Shown one piece after another: positions 51,711 through 63,355 of a stretch of 64,000 nucleotides of DNA. The translations under genes were made by a program, and so were the position numbers. Each line of letters begins with the position of its first letter. Position 1 is the stretch's first letter. Origin of the DNA: Mytilus californianus (lineage: Eukaryota; Mollusca; Bivalvia; Mytilida; Mytilidae); the NCBI RefSeq assembly GCF_021869535.1, contig NW_026262659.1, positions 3,162,001 to 3,226,000 of the forward strand, read 5' to 3'. Under the pieces are notes generated by a model that worked only from the letters and a program-made list of their open reading frames with translations, was not told the origin of the DNA and did no database searches.

Positions 51711-54700
51711 ATGCTGTAAGTAAGAAATCTTTTTTTTTTGGCTTGTTTTGCTATTGCCAAAATTCCAAATTGCTGTGATTTTTATTTATCTGTTTATTTT
51801 CTTCTTCTTCTTTTTCAACAATACTGATCATTTTATATTGATATACGTATTATTTGGATATATTATAATTTAGAAATATATATACATATATATTTTAGAA
51901 ATACGTTAACTAACAAGTACTAACCACATTATTATCTTATGCTTATGGTTAACGAGAACGGGATAACGTTCTGGTAGTTTTTGTATCCAACTATCAAAAT
52001 TTATAACGTATGATACACATTTAAAAAAAAAGTTATATAATTTGGTTAACAATTGGTATTTTTTCTAACACGTTCGAGATGCTTGTGTGCACCTAGGTGC
52101 TGAAAGCGGTGCGAAGGACCGTCTTAAATTTGAAGTCCGGTGAAAGTATCCCTTCTTTTTTTATTTATAGATTGCGCTACCTAAAATTAATTTTATAGAA
52201 AATATGACTAAGTCAGTAGAAAATTGATTAAACTGGACATACAAGTCTTACTTTAACGGTAATCCTGTTCATCGAGCTCGAGATACGATCCATGTAAACT
52301 CAATATAATTTGAACAAAGTTACTGCTAAATGTGTATCAATTTATCATTATAGTAAGATCTCTTAAATATTGTATTTATAGGTGAAAGTTTTGAATATCT
52401 TTTCTATAGATAAGTAATTATTTTAATCTTGTTAAACTCGTATGACCTGACACCATGTCCGTACTTACATTTTTTGCAATGTGTAATGCCATCTTCTTCG
52501 CAACTGTATATAGCGTTTTTGAGCTGATCCAATATTGCAACACAATTATAATGAACAGTATACTTACTAATGGCCAATGACATTCAAGCATTGCGATGGT
52601 TGACAGTACTTATATCTGAAATTAGATAAGCTGCATATATATTCTCTATAAAATGTTTTTATGTTTTAATGGAGAAACATTTAAAGTAAATGCATGAAAG
52701 GTATGAAAAACTCGCAATTTGATGTATTACGCAACATGTCCAACGTGCTATTATATATGGTAAACAGGTGATGTCTTCTTTGACCGGTCAACTGATCACG
52801 AACAATAATTAAGGCACCCTTCAGTGAGAAATGCCTCCTTCCTTTACAGTGAACATATACATAATATGCATAATGGAAAAGTTCTGTATACTTGTATTCC
52901 CATTATATACATATATAAACATATGTATCTAGAAATAAGTAAACAATCTTTCTTACAAGGGCTTTTGATCTTTATGAAATACTATACTGTACACAAGAAA
53001 TCAAAGCCTTAAAGGCTGTCAAAGCACTTGCTGCCTAGTTAATGTTTGTTTTGCTTCGCATTACGGGGCGGAGCTATTAGTTTCAGTCGATATACACGCC
53101 ATCTTGAAATAATTACTTTTCACATATAGATTCTGATTGGTTGCTTTATGATGCAGCTGAGTAACAGTAACAGCTATTGGCTTAAATGAGATAAAGAATT
53201 ACAGACTTTTCTCGTCCCAGGATAAGACATCAAATGCCGGAAAATTAACTATGTGTATTTCAGTTCCGATCAACTGTCATTAATTCATGTTCTTTTTTAT
53301 TATGCATATATTGCACACTGAAATTCAATATTATAATATCAATAATTAATACGCGTTTATTTGCTTTGTTAATCTGCAATATGAACGATTTGTTTTGCTC
53401 AACAGTGTTCCTATACAATGTTTACAAAAATTCATTATCTGTATTTTATAATTCTGCCAATCTAGGCACATCTCCAGAGAAGCACACCTACAGAGTCGTG
53501 TCTATTTGTAAAAGTTTTAATTTTCAACAAGTAAAGTGAACAAAATTTTAAAAGCATGGGTGTACAGTATAACGCACAAGCTTAATGTAAATCCATTTTA
53601 TATCAATCAATATCTAAAAAAAAAAACACATTTCCAATACTGAATCAACAACCACATGCACACCTATTACCTTAAATTAGGATAGAGCGAAGCAGTCCAA
53701 AGCTTTTTAGAAAGGTCAAACTTGTGTTATTTTTATTTTTCATCCAAATGTAAAAGAATTAAACGTGACAGGAGACTTGTCCTGTGAGAAGTAAGGATGA
53801 CTTTATATCAATAAAAGACTTTCCAGCAGAAAGTCATATTTAAAATGTTTTACATTTGCCAGGGGGACGACACGTTTATCCTGCTTACAGGGAAGGCAAA
53901 TATATGTGCGGAAATGTATAACACCCGAAGAAATCATAATAGATTATCCCCTTGTAGAGTGTTTATTACTTGGCAATAATTTACATGACAATCCATGGAC
54001 ATAGCTTCATTAAATTTAACCATTCAGTTGATGATTTCGACTTTCATGACGCGAGTGCTTAGTTTTTTTTAAAAGATCCATTTATTTATACATACCGATT
54101 TAAGCGATTAACGATTTTGAAGATGGGACCGGATTCTGCAATTTTTATAAAATGCATGTTAACTGTCGATTAATGTGGGAACTAGCTTAGGCTTTATCCA
54201 TTTCATCACTAAGGCCAGGGTTTTTTTTTTATTTGTTGGATTACAGAAATTTCACATGGAAAAGTCCGGTCGGTCGGGAAAAAATATATCTTACAAGACA
54301 TAAATATATGATAAATAATTATATATTGCAGCTTACTAACAATATTTTTGGTATGCTACTATGTCATCATTTCTCAAATCTTAGTCCCAAACATATATTT
54401 CTCAGCTGTTTTAAACATACAATATGTGCCATCGTCACATATTTTTGAAAAAAGGGGTATCACGGCCAAACATAAAATTAAATCGTCATTTCACGAACAA
54501 GAAAAAAAACAGCTCCACGTTACTTTTTATCAACTTTCAGAAAACACGATGAATAATGATCTTCAAGCACGAAAACATGTGAAATAAAATTGCAAAAAAC
54601 GTCGTTCGCATATAAAAGTAAAAAACGAAGTAGACTCGTCTACTGGAAAGACAGGATATCAGTTTCTTAATTTTTCATGCATTCCCATTGTTGATATCCA

Positions 54701-55737
54701 AATGGACGATCTGTTTTTTTTTTAATCTATGTTACATGAAAATTCCAAATTGTTTGAGAATATCTCTTACTCTTAACTTGGTGTCTTTCACGTTTGGACG
54801 GGTCCATTTCATCTATAAGATTTTAATCTTACGAAATTATGGCCAAAAAGGAAAACGAACTTCTTGTAATGTGTTTCTAACACAGGTTTCGTTCCGCAAA
54901 ATTATTTGCGCAAACAACATTTCAAGGTCAGTTATGATCAGTCTGTTTTTAGATACGTATATCTAGAGAAATTATTTTCAATTGCCTAGAGGGTCATTAT
55001 GACATTTGACCCTGTCATTATATCATTTGTTTACAGAGTGGAGTCTATCAGTATCAACAGCAGTTACGGAAATCTTTAATAATAAATAACAGGGCCTGTA
55101 ATATCAAGAAAGTATTAAAAACAGGGTAAGTGTAATCAGAATTCGCGTAAACTGTGCTTCATTTAATTTAAAACAAATAATGCGAGATAAGATTACATTA
55201 CTATAACGTGCGTAGTGAGTTTACGATAATTTTATGTATGAACGATAATTTTATGAATAAACAAGAAATCCTTGAACTCTTTAAACATATCTCGAATTAA
55301 ACAACATAAAACCGTATAAGAGATAATTCAGCCAAATATTCAATATCGAATCAACAACTGACACATGGTTCGATTCTTTGTTGAAACATCTCAAGAACGA
55401 AATCGCAGGTATACAAATTCACTTTTTCACTCGGACTTTTAAGTGTTTTTGATAGTCAACTGGTTGTCCTCTTAAAAACAATAATACATCTACAAAAACA
55501 TATGTTGAAACCTCACATACCGACTAATTTTTTTTCTACTGTTTCAATTAATGTATTTCATTAAAAAACATGCACGGGATTTTTACGAAGAATCTGCTCA
55601 AAACACTTTTGCTTGATCTGGGTAAAAAAGATGGCTATATGCCATAGCATGAAAGCAATTGCTTTAAAAAACTACTCGGTATATAATTATATGACGAAAA
55701 AGTGTACTAAACAACACCAATATTTAAATAAGGAAAA
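51711..55737. other. Long stretch with no assigned gene
   Basis: AT-rich, with low-complexity TA and T runs (for example 51840-51900). A possible minus-strand mini-exon near 52510-52475 encodes CEEDGITHCKKC before a GTAAGT-like site but cannot be placed in a gene. The open frames at 54233-54966 are of low-complexity composition. No recognisable repeat family. Confidence 0.35.
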
Positions 55738-55845
55738 CAGTAAATACAAGCACTATATACGTCTTAACAGTTGACACCTTTATGACAGACATTCTCCAGT
55801 GGATAACACGTGGTAATACAAGGCTAACACCATAATATATGTGTA
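55738..55845 (-). mobile_element. SINE fragment (same family as 9815 and 10218)
   Basis: Reverse complement of the distal part: GACACCTTTATGACAGACAT, CTCCAGTGGATAACACGTGG, TAATACAAGGCTAACACC. The tRNA-like head is missing. Confidence 0.6.
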
Positions 55846-56424
55846 ACTCGTCTCAATGTAGCCCAACAATGTAAGATTCTCCAATTTGTGTTTGCAAATT
55901 TTTGACTTCAATAATCCGGTATGTTCAATAACATGAGGTAAGTCAGGTATTGATTTTTTTTAAACCAGAACGAAGTATGGTAATAATGAATAATAGTTCT
56001 AAAAGGAGTAATAAAAGAAATCACCAAAATGTGCGTTGCGTTTTTAACGTTTTTCAGTATACATAATTTTTACATTTTACTACCTGTTTTAAATTCATGT
56101 TCTGACTAGACTATAAAAAACAAAATAGAAAGAATGTTAGTAACATCAATTATAATTTAAATATAATAAGCTTTAAAAAATGTACATACTTTCCTTTGTA
56201 TATGAAAACAAGACATTTTTTAAAAGCCAACAGAAAAATTATATTCATACAATATTTTGTAGGTCAGGTTACGTACTCTATAAATGTATACATCCACTCA
56301 CACGTATATCAAGAAGTGTATTATGCATGAAGAATTCTTTCGCAATTTTCAGAGAATTTGTATTGGGACCATTTTATTTTATCTTCACTATGCTAAAGAT
56401 AAATCAGATCGGCGTTATACTTAC
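55846..56424. other. No assigned gene
   Basis: AT-rich. A minus-strand stretch at about 56118-56092 has a good acceptor (TTTTGTTTTTTATAG) and a GTAGTA donor but would end the frame of the exons listed next after one codon, so it may be untranslated sequence or not an exon. Confidence 0.3.
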
Positions 56425-56758
56425 CAGTATCAACAGTTTTGCATGATATTACAGTAAATTCTTCGATAGCAGTATTTGAAAAAATATATCACAACGAAAT
56501 GTCAGTAAAATAAAAGGCATCAAACCACTATATATCTTCCTGCTACATTGCTTTATAGGTTAAATCCATCAATGTCTGGCATTCATAGCTATTTTGTCTA
56601 AAATTAAAATAAAGCGACAGTCGTTGTCAAACAATACTCAAACTAGATATGTGCTGAAAATTCAACCTACCTTTAATTATGAATAAGAGCACACTGATTC
56701 GAAGAAGTCCGAAAAAAACAAATACAAGTATTCCTGAACTGAGTGCATATGATGTACC
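56425..56758 (-). CDS. Partial gene: transmembrane exon plus short exon
   Basis: Exon 56758-56671 follows a TTTAAAG acceptor with a poor pyrimidine tract, encodes GTSYALSSGILVFVFFGLLR and ISVLLFIIK and ends with one extra base before GTAGGT. Exon 56460-56425 supplies two bases and encodes FTVISCKTVDT before a strong GTAAGT donor. The first is a clear membrane helix with a charged break; the layout (helix exon left in phase 1, then a tail exon) is like the receptor-like gene. Neither the ectodomain nor the end was found. Weak to moderate prediction. Confidence 0.35.
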
Positions 56759-56771
56759 CTTTAAATGTATT

Positions 56772-57114
56772 AACACACAAACATGAATACCATATATCAT
56801 TCATTCTAAAGTTACAGTTAGTTCTACAGGTAATAATTTATATTGTAACCCTTTAACGTTATCTTGAATATATTGAAAATGCACTTAAACTTGTCCTATT
56901 TATACGATAATGCATTACATCCGAGAATCAAAACATGTCATGTATTATAATTTCCACATTGTCTCAATTGTTGCAATTTGAAAAAAGACATAATGAAATA
57001 TTCAAAATCGATTTAACTTGTAAAAACGAACAAGTAGATTACATGGCCTTAGTTAATCGCAAAGATACTTTATGAATTCGTGTTACTAGAATTGTTAATG
57101 TATTAAACAACTCT
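56772..57114. other. No gene seen
   Basis: AT-rich spacer. Confidence 0.35.
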
Positions 57115-57330
57115 TTTATTATTTTATTGTTTTGTACTTAAATCAGGCCGTTTGTTTTTCTCATTTGAAATGTTTTACATTTGTCGTTTTGGAGCCTTTT
57201 AAAGCATACTATGCGGCCTGGGTTTTGTTCATTGTTGAAAGCCGTATAATCAGCCATAGTTGTTAACTTTAATATCATTTGAGTTGGGGAGAGATTTTTC
57301 TCATTGATAATCATACAACATTTTATCATT
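57115..57330 (-). repeat. Family G fragment
   Basis: GTTTTGGAGCCTTTTAAAGC, ATTGTTGAAAGCCGTATAAT, GGGGAGAGATTTTTCTCATT, reverse of the 5' half of the long copies. Confidence 0.7.
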
Positions 57331-58159
57331 CTTATGTATACCCCTTTGCAGAGTACCTTTACAATATTAGAATGTGTGGATGTTAGTTTTGTCATTACAT
57401 ATACTTCTTTATATATTTACACACCTTCTTGTATCCGAACTGTCCAAATGTATATACTGTTTAACCTGCATAATAACCTATATCCAATCTAAGTGCCTAA
57501 TTTATGAAGAAAAGGTCTGATGAAATATCAATTATCAAATTTTCTCGGAAAAACATGTAGCTGTTGGAAGTAGCATGCCTGTTTTAAGAATGTATTTTAG
57601 ATAATATACTTATCTTATATAATGTTTAGATTTAGAACACAAACAGAAAATAACTAGAGCAGTTATTTATAGATATTAACTAAAAAAAATTTCCTCTTAT
57701 TCTGTATTTAGATATGATTGTTTACCCTACTCGTCTATACAAGTTTGCAAATGATTTAACGGATACGTTTTAGAAAAGCGCTTCAGAAGTACGAAATGTA
57801 TAAAAAGTTTATTTCATTGTTACGAATAGAGGTAATACATACAGGTTAACTGAAACAAATTGGTTTTATACACAAACAACTATTTTCAACCTTAGGTTGC
57901 ATCGTGCATGAAGGGTGTACTTATAGCACATGACCTTTGCCAGTGATAATTTGCAATGGAGCTGTCATGTCGATTCTATTTAGACTAAACTTAATATCAT
58001 TTCATATTCATTCATTATCAACTTTCATATTTACTGGGATTATTGATATCTAGATCTGTCCAAACGTTTCATTATGAGTGGACGATGACCTGATAACGTC
58101 CCACGCGGTATGTTCAATATGATCCCAAGCATTAGAACAAACTACATAATGTAAGCCAA
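57331..58159. other. No gene seen
   Basis: AT-rich. 57755-57815 resembles family J in reverse (TTAGAAAAGCGCTTCAGAAG, ACGAAATGTATAAAAAG). Confidence 0.35.
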
Positions 58160-58444
58160 TTGAAGAAAATAGGAATTTCCGTTATGTCTATCTGGAGATT
58201 GGACATTATGCGACAACTTTATTTTGTAAATCAAAAGGACATTCAAAATGCAACACAAAGTGATCCCCTTGTTGCTCCGGAACCAAATGATAGTAATGTC
58301 AATGATGTGCCAGTCGATTCCAATGAGCAACTTTTCGTGAAGACTAACCAACACGCAAATGAGAATAACGGACCGACACGTACAGAAGAAATGCTGAAGG
58401 ACAATACTTCCGCGTTTAATTTGTTTTTACACAGTTTGATTTAG
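58160..58444 (+). CDS. Unidentified acidic/polar frame, possibly an exon remnant
   Basis: Encodes 94 residues; the middle (DPLVAPEPNDSNVNDVPVDS, then NEQLFVKTNQHANENNGPTR) is polar and acidic with the composition of real coding sequence. No domain is recognised. The last ~8 codons run into the PLE-2 tail that starts near 58420, so an original end may be lost. No firm splice sites. Confidence 0.3.
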   Translation: MKKIGISVMSIWRLDIMRQLYFVNQKDIQNATQSDPLVAPEPNDSNVNDVPVDSNEQLFVKTNQHANENNGPTRTEEMLKDNTSAFNLFLHSLI

Positions 58445-58735
58445 AGGAAAAGCCGACATGGTTAGAATATACAAATATTTACACCATTACTAACACAATT
58501 CAATATTTATATACTTGTTATGGTTAGAAAGAAACATTAAAAACACAATCCCAATCTATATTCAATTTTTAGAACTTTCTTTGTATGTTGGCGTTTGTTT
58601 TTGTAGCAGTTCAGTGTTTCTGTTTTCCTCTTAGTTGATGTGTTTCCCCCGGCTTTGTTTTGTGACACGGATTTGTTTCAGTTAAATCGATTTATAACTA
58701 CTTATCAACGGTAAACTACTATTGACTTTATTTAT
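58420..58735 (+). repeat. PLE-2 tail, 5'-truncated
   Basis: TTTTTACACAGTTTGATTTA, AAAGCCGACATGGTTAGAA, then repeat H (GTGTTTCCCCCGGCTTTG, CGATTTATAACTACTTATCA). No reverse transcriptase upstream. Confidence 0.75.
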
Positions 58736-58752
58736 GTCGGCAAACGAAGCAA

Positions 58753-59190
58753 TGTCGTCGATGTCATCTATGGTTGTAGGACTTCTTGCAAATGAAGATG
58801 CTCCAACAAGCAGCAACAATAAATGGGCTACGTGTCGACTTCCCTGCGCAAACAAATTTTAGAAGGTAAGTACATAAACTTATCATTTCTACTTTATCCA
58901 AATAACGAGGTTCCCAAAACACGCTCTGTCTTTTCTGAAGGGCTAACTGTAAATATATCAGCTCCGAGGGATCCTCGTCTATTGAAAAAAGTCTGACACT
59001 TGATGAGTCAACAAGGCTTTCAGGAAATTGAGGAACATCATTTTTAAAGTGTACTTCCAACGTCTAGATGAACTCGGTTAATAAGAGGCCGATATTAATG
59101 ATATTGCCTATCATTTTGGACCAAGCTTTTATCGAGATCACAAACTATTTTCGGCTTATGCCGCCGATGCTATAATAGAACTTGTAACAT
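58753..59190 (+). pseudogene. DIRS-like element: gag-like N-terminal part
   Basis: Starts MSSMSSMVVGLLANEDAPTS and, after a shift at about 58850, reads RKQILEG, KYINLSFLLYPNNEVPKTRS, VNISAPRDPRLLKK, then (another shift) RLDELG with two stops and EADINDIAYHFGPSFYRDHK to AADAIIELVT. This order matches the structural protein that precedes the reverse transcriptase in bivalve elements carrying a tyrosine recombinase (family knowledge, from memory). The minus-strand frame 58764-59060 is its antisense shadow. Confidence 0.65.
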
Positions 59191-60489
59191 GAATGGTAAT
59201 TTTTCCTTTGATCTTCAAGTGAGTTAACTCCAGATATCTTTAGAGGAGTGCGTTAACTGAATGATTTTTTAGTTATTGCATTCTCCAGTCCCGCCGTGTG
59301 TCGCTTGTCATAGGAAAAGCAAAGAATGGGAGGAGCTTAGACCAGTGATCTAACTTCCATCTCAAGTTTATTATTTCACTGTCTAGCTCCGCCTCTTTGG
59401 CCTAGTAAACAATGAAATCAATGATCATAAAATGTCCTAATAAATTTTAAAAGAAATGCATACACAACAGTAAATTAAAAAAAAATCGGGAAAAAGGGGG
59501 AGGCTTCCCCTTAAACTAGCCAAACTTGTAAACCTAACCCTAAATAACAAATGGTTTCCTATACTTGAAACAAATGAATGCCTGAGGAAAGCTACAAAAA
59601 GGAATAACGTGGTCTATAAAAAAGAGGCAATATTAATGAATTGATGGATACTTGTTTTTATTATGTCAAACTTAATATTCCAAAAGATTGTCACTGGATT
59701 TTTAGTCGTTTCATTTCCTCCAATGTTTAAAGTAATATTTCCTTGATTTAAGCATGCTTAAAATATTTATTTCTGGATCTGACTTACACAACCAAAAGTC
59801 CCTCTATTAATCGATCATTTTCATGGTGTTTGGAAAGGCAGAATACCTTCACAATATGTTTTAAAAAGTTTTCATCTTTAACTCTTCTAAAACTACAAGT
59901 CCTATTGGTTTTGAAAGCAGGCAGCATGGTTTACGTCTAACAATATTTGCATCAATCCCCTCAAGAAGTTTCGCCCAGGGAGGGGGTTTAGACCATGATG
60001 AAAGTATCATGGCAACAATTCGTTTACATTTCAATCTATCATTAAATCAAATCCTACTAAAAAGTCCGATCCATGAGTTCATTGTTTGAAAATTAGAAAC
60101 ATTTTGTCATAGAAAGCGCCACTATTTGATTGACATACTTAATTCATGAAAAGTACAGTTAAGTTTAACTCCCTGCATGTGTCATCGGCCATTAATTTTA
60201 CAAATCATATATAGCCACGCCTTACTCATTAAAATATTCAATCCACTCAAAGCTACGCTTTTCGTGAATTAAATACGTTAATTCGTAAAAGGCGAGCTAT
60301 ATATAAAAAATAACATCGCCATTAATTGGGGGAAAGGTAGACGATCGTCTTTTGCATTTTTTAATGAATGGTTTGCAAAGTAGAGAATGCGAACTCTGTT
60401 GAGATTATGACCACACATAAAAGTTCTGTCAAAAACAAGTATACCAAGAAACTCCTTAATACGCCCAACAAAACACGACGAACGCTCGC
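59191..60489. other. Gap inside the DIRS-like region; no gene seen
   Basis: Between the gag-like part and its zinc-knuckle part lie ~1.3 kb that do not look coding. The simplest explanation is an insertion of unrelated sequence. GGGAGGAGC motifs lie near 59328 and 60517, but no clean repeat ends were found. Confidence 0.35.
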
Positions 60490-60663
60490 GTTGTAGATAA
60501 AACAAAAGATAGGTATGGGAGGAGCATAGTTCAAGTAGAGGGTTATGGTCTTTGCAATAACTTCAATTATGGAACATGCAAAGTGAAAGATTGTAAATTT
60601 ACGCATGGGTGTCTTAAGTGTAAAAGTAGAGGTCATGGCTTTAAGTCATGTGCTAATAATAAC
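60490..60663 (+). pseudogene. DIRS-like element: zinc-finger end of gag
   Basis: Plus frame reads CNNFNYGTCKVKDCKFTH, a CCCH-type finger (C-x7-C-x4-C-x3-H), followed by CLKCKSRGHGFKSC, a CCHC knuckle (C-x2-C-x4-H-x4-C), then NNN and a stop. Nucleic-acid-binding end of a gag-like protein. Confidence 0.7.
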
Positions 60664-60814
60664 TAGGATACCAGTAATCAAGACAAAACTGCTGATAAGC
60701 TGAAAGTCAAAACAGCTAGGTGACTCGTAGTTTCCATTATCTCACATCAACGTAAATAACCTTAAGGAAGAATTAACAAAACATCCAGATTTGTCAAATT
60801 TGTAAAATATTTTT

Positions 60815-61585
60815 TAGACGGGTTTTGATAGGACAGTGTCGAAAACAAAATTACCAACAGTTGAATTTAAAAATCTACAGTCAGCTTTCCGAAATCCTGG
60901 CATCGTTGATAGTATAATTAAACAAGAGGTTGATAAAGGTTATCTCATGGGACCATTTCAAAAGCTCTCTTTTGATAGGTATCGTGTGAACCAAATAGGG
61001 TAAGTGGAAGGCAAAAATTTGGGGGAAAAGAGGCTAATTGTTGATTTGTCGTCTCCACATGAAAGTCAAGATCATTCAAGTATTAATGATTTAATCGATA
61101 AAGATATATGCTCGCTGGCATATGCTATCAACGCAATTAAAGAATTCGGACGATTTTCAATATCAAATAAGGCTGGCATGGCCGATGCATTTTAACAATT
61201 AGGGATCAAAAGGGAGCAGCATCATGTACACTGTACCAAAAGGAGAAATTTATATTACTATAATGTGCGTCTTTGTTGTCGCTCACGATCGTCACCTAAA
61301 ATTTTTGACAATTTTATGGTCGCAATTTTTTGGATAGCCAAGAACAATTACAATATTCCAGTCATACTACATCTAATTGATGATTGTTTAACTATTCAAG
61401 TAACTGACCCTTCAGGAGACAGAACTACGGCAATTATCACCTTAATTTTTAATAGGTTGAATATACCATTATCTAAGAAAAACAAAGGGCGATCAAAGGT
61501 GCAAGATATTATGAAACTAATGCGTAGACTCACTTGGTTAGCTGCAATTAAAACAATTTCACATTTTCAAGTAAGCAAAGCCCTG
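60815..61585 (+). pseudogene. DIRS-like element: reverse transcriptase
   Basis: Over several frames: FRNPGIVDSIIKQEVDKGYL, MGPFQKLSFDRYRVNQIG, KRLIVDLSSPHESQDHSSIN, CCRSRSSPKIFDNFMVAIFW, IPVILHLIDDCLTI (catalytic DD), LIFNRLNIPLSKKNKG. Stops at about 61001 and 61193, plus frame changes. The sequence between ISNKAGMADAF and CCRSRSSPKIF is eroded. The RNase H part that should follow is cut off by repeat A at 61590. Confidence 0.75.
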
Positions 61586-61589
61586 GTGT

Positions 61590-61955
61590 TAAAAATGTGC
61601 TTCTTTGTTAAATATTTATTTGTTTTTGTTGTGATTAAGGTTGTGACACGGTGTTGACTGCTGTACCCCTATTTTGACATTTTTACCTATTATGTCTGTT
61701 TGTTTTATTCACGCATCGTTGTCAATATAATGGAATTTGATGCGACTGTCATACAAGTGAGAGGTTTAGCGCTATAAAACCAGGTTCAATCTACCATTTT
61801 CTACATAAGTAAATGCCTGTACCAAGTCAGGAATATGACAGTTGTTGTCCATTCGTTTGGTGTGTTTGTGCTTTTGATTTTGACATTTGATTAGGGACTT
61901 TCCGTTTTGAATTTTCCTCGGAGTTCAGTATTTTTGTGATTTAACTTTTTACTTG
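61590..61955 (+). repeat. Repeat A (PLE-3 tail) inside the DIRS-like element
   Basis: GTTGACTGCTGTACCCCTAT, GAGAGGTTTAGCGCTATAAA, ACCAAGTCAGGAATATGACA, GGGACTTTCCGTTTTGAAT. Sits between the reverse transcriptase and recombinase parts. Confidence 0.8.
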
Positions 61956-62064
61956 AAACTTCAATAACACCCAGAACACGTACACAGTATGAGTGTAGGT
62001 ATTCTGCTTATGCCACCTTCTAACGAATGACTGGGGTGATTTGGAGAAATTCAGATATGCCTCC

Positions 62065-62678
62065 GTTAACTGATGAATCATTAATTTATTTCACTACATA
62101 TTGTTTCAAAAACTTGCATTTTAAATGTTATACCATTTAAAGAAATATGTGTGGAATACGATATAAATATTTAGAGCTTGGGAAGCCTTCAATATTTAGC
62201 GATGGTTCTGATAAACTTTATCGACTCGATACCTGATATAGAGGAATAAAGAAAATGAGAAAAAAATCAACAAAACCTAGACTGACAATAACTTCCACGA
62301 TACTAAATGATATTTGTCAGTTTTTGAGGAAAGGCTATTACACGCCGTATATAGACATTCTTTTGGAAGCAGCATGTGTCACTGCATAGTTTGTATGGTA
62401 AATTTACAGTATTAAATTCTTTTGATTCAGAATGCAATGTGTGTATCGAAAACATCCGTTTTCAAATGGATAAAGTGACCTTTCATTTGAAAGCTTCCAA
62501 AACAGACCCATTTCTCGAAGGTGCTGATATTGATTTATTTGCTTCGAGAGCTTCGCTTTGTCCTGTCTTATCTCTGGAACGTTACGTGGAATTTCTTTAT
62601 AGAAAATTTAAAAAGAGTAACAAACAAGACGCTTTTTCTGTGAGGGAGAATAGAAAAGCTTTAAAAAGATACTTTTAG
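62065..62678 (+). pseudogene. DIRS-like element: tyrosine recombinase
   Basis: N-terminal part in shifted frames: MPPLTDESLIYFTTYCFKNL, YLELGKPSIFSDGSDKLYRL, STILNDICQFLRKGYYTPYI, LLEAACVTA, stop. Catalytic part in frame 62376-62678: GKFTVLNSFDSECNVCIENI, FHLKASKTDPFLEGADIDLF, ASLCPVLSLERYVEF. In intact relatives a motif like FLRCGEFT carries the catalytic Arg; here it reads SLYGKFT, so that Arg is missing. The distal HxxR and Tyr parts are not found before the stop at 62676. Confidence 0.75.
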
Positions 62679-63355
62679 TACTTGTATACAATTCAGATTT
62701 GAATAATGGTCATAGCTTTCGCATTAGGGCTAGTTGCACAGAAGGTTTACAAAACTGAAGATCACCTTATTCAGACACTCGGACGTTAGAGTTCACAATG
62801 TGATAATTGATATATCAGAACATCTTTGTCAAAGGGAAAACAAGCTTCACAAGCATTAGTCGAGTGGCGATTTAGTGTTTACATGTACATAATGTACCTA
62901 GGCATACACATTTGCATATGCTTGCATCTTGATTAATTATTGTTAGTGCGTTAGAGTGTTGGGGAATAATAAATCCCGAACATGAATATATTCCGATAAT
63001 TTACACATGTCAGTTTATCTTCTTTTTTTTGTCAACGACAACATCATGTCGTTTTTTAATGAGTGTTTCAGAGGCATAATTATCCCCATTGTTAGTACCT
63101 AATATTGGTTTAAAGTATATTTCGATAGTGTTGGGGCATAATAATCCCCATATTATGTAAAAATAAGATAAATATTGAGGTATCATTGTCCTGATTGTCT
63201 AACTTGGTTATGTGTAAAAGTAATGGCAAAACATATATAAATTGTTAATAACCATAATCAATGACGTAACATTTTCATTGAATGAGACGAAAATCAAACA
63301 TGTGAGATAAAGTAATTCGGAATGAATAGTTATCAAAGGTACCAGGATTATAATT
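62679..63355. other. No gene seen
   Basis: AT-rich. GTTGGGG(A/C)ATAATAA recurs at 62958 and 63131 in a weak direct repeat (ATAAT(A)ATCCC). Nothing else. Confidence 0.35.

Noticed and set aside
52475-52515. Possible mini-exon encoding CEEDGITHCKKC on the minus strand
   Set aside because: Cysteine spacing is suggestive, but the acceptor is weak and no partner exon was found.
58764-59060. 98-codon minus-strand frame
   Set aside because: It is the antisense of the gag-like frame of the DIRS-like element, which gives a much better match to a known domain order.
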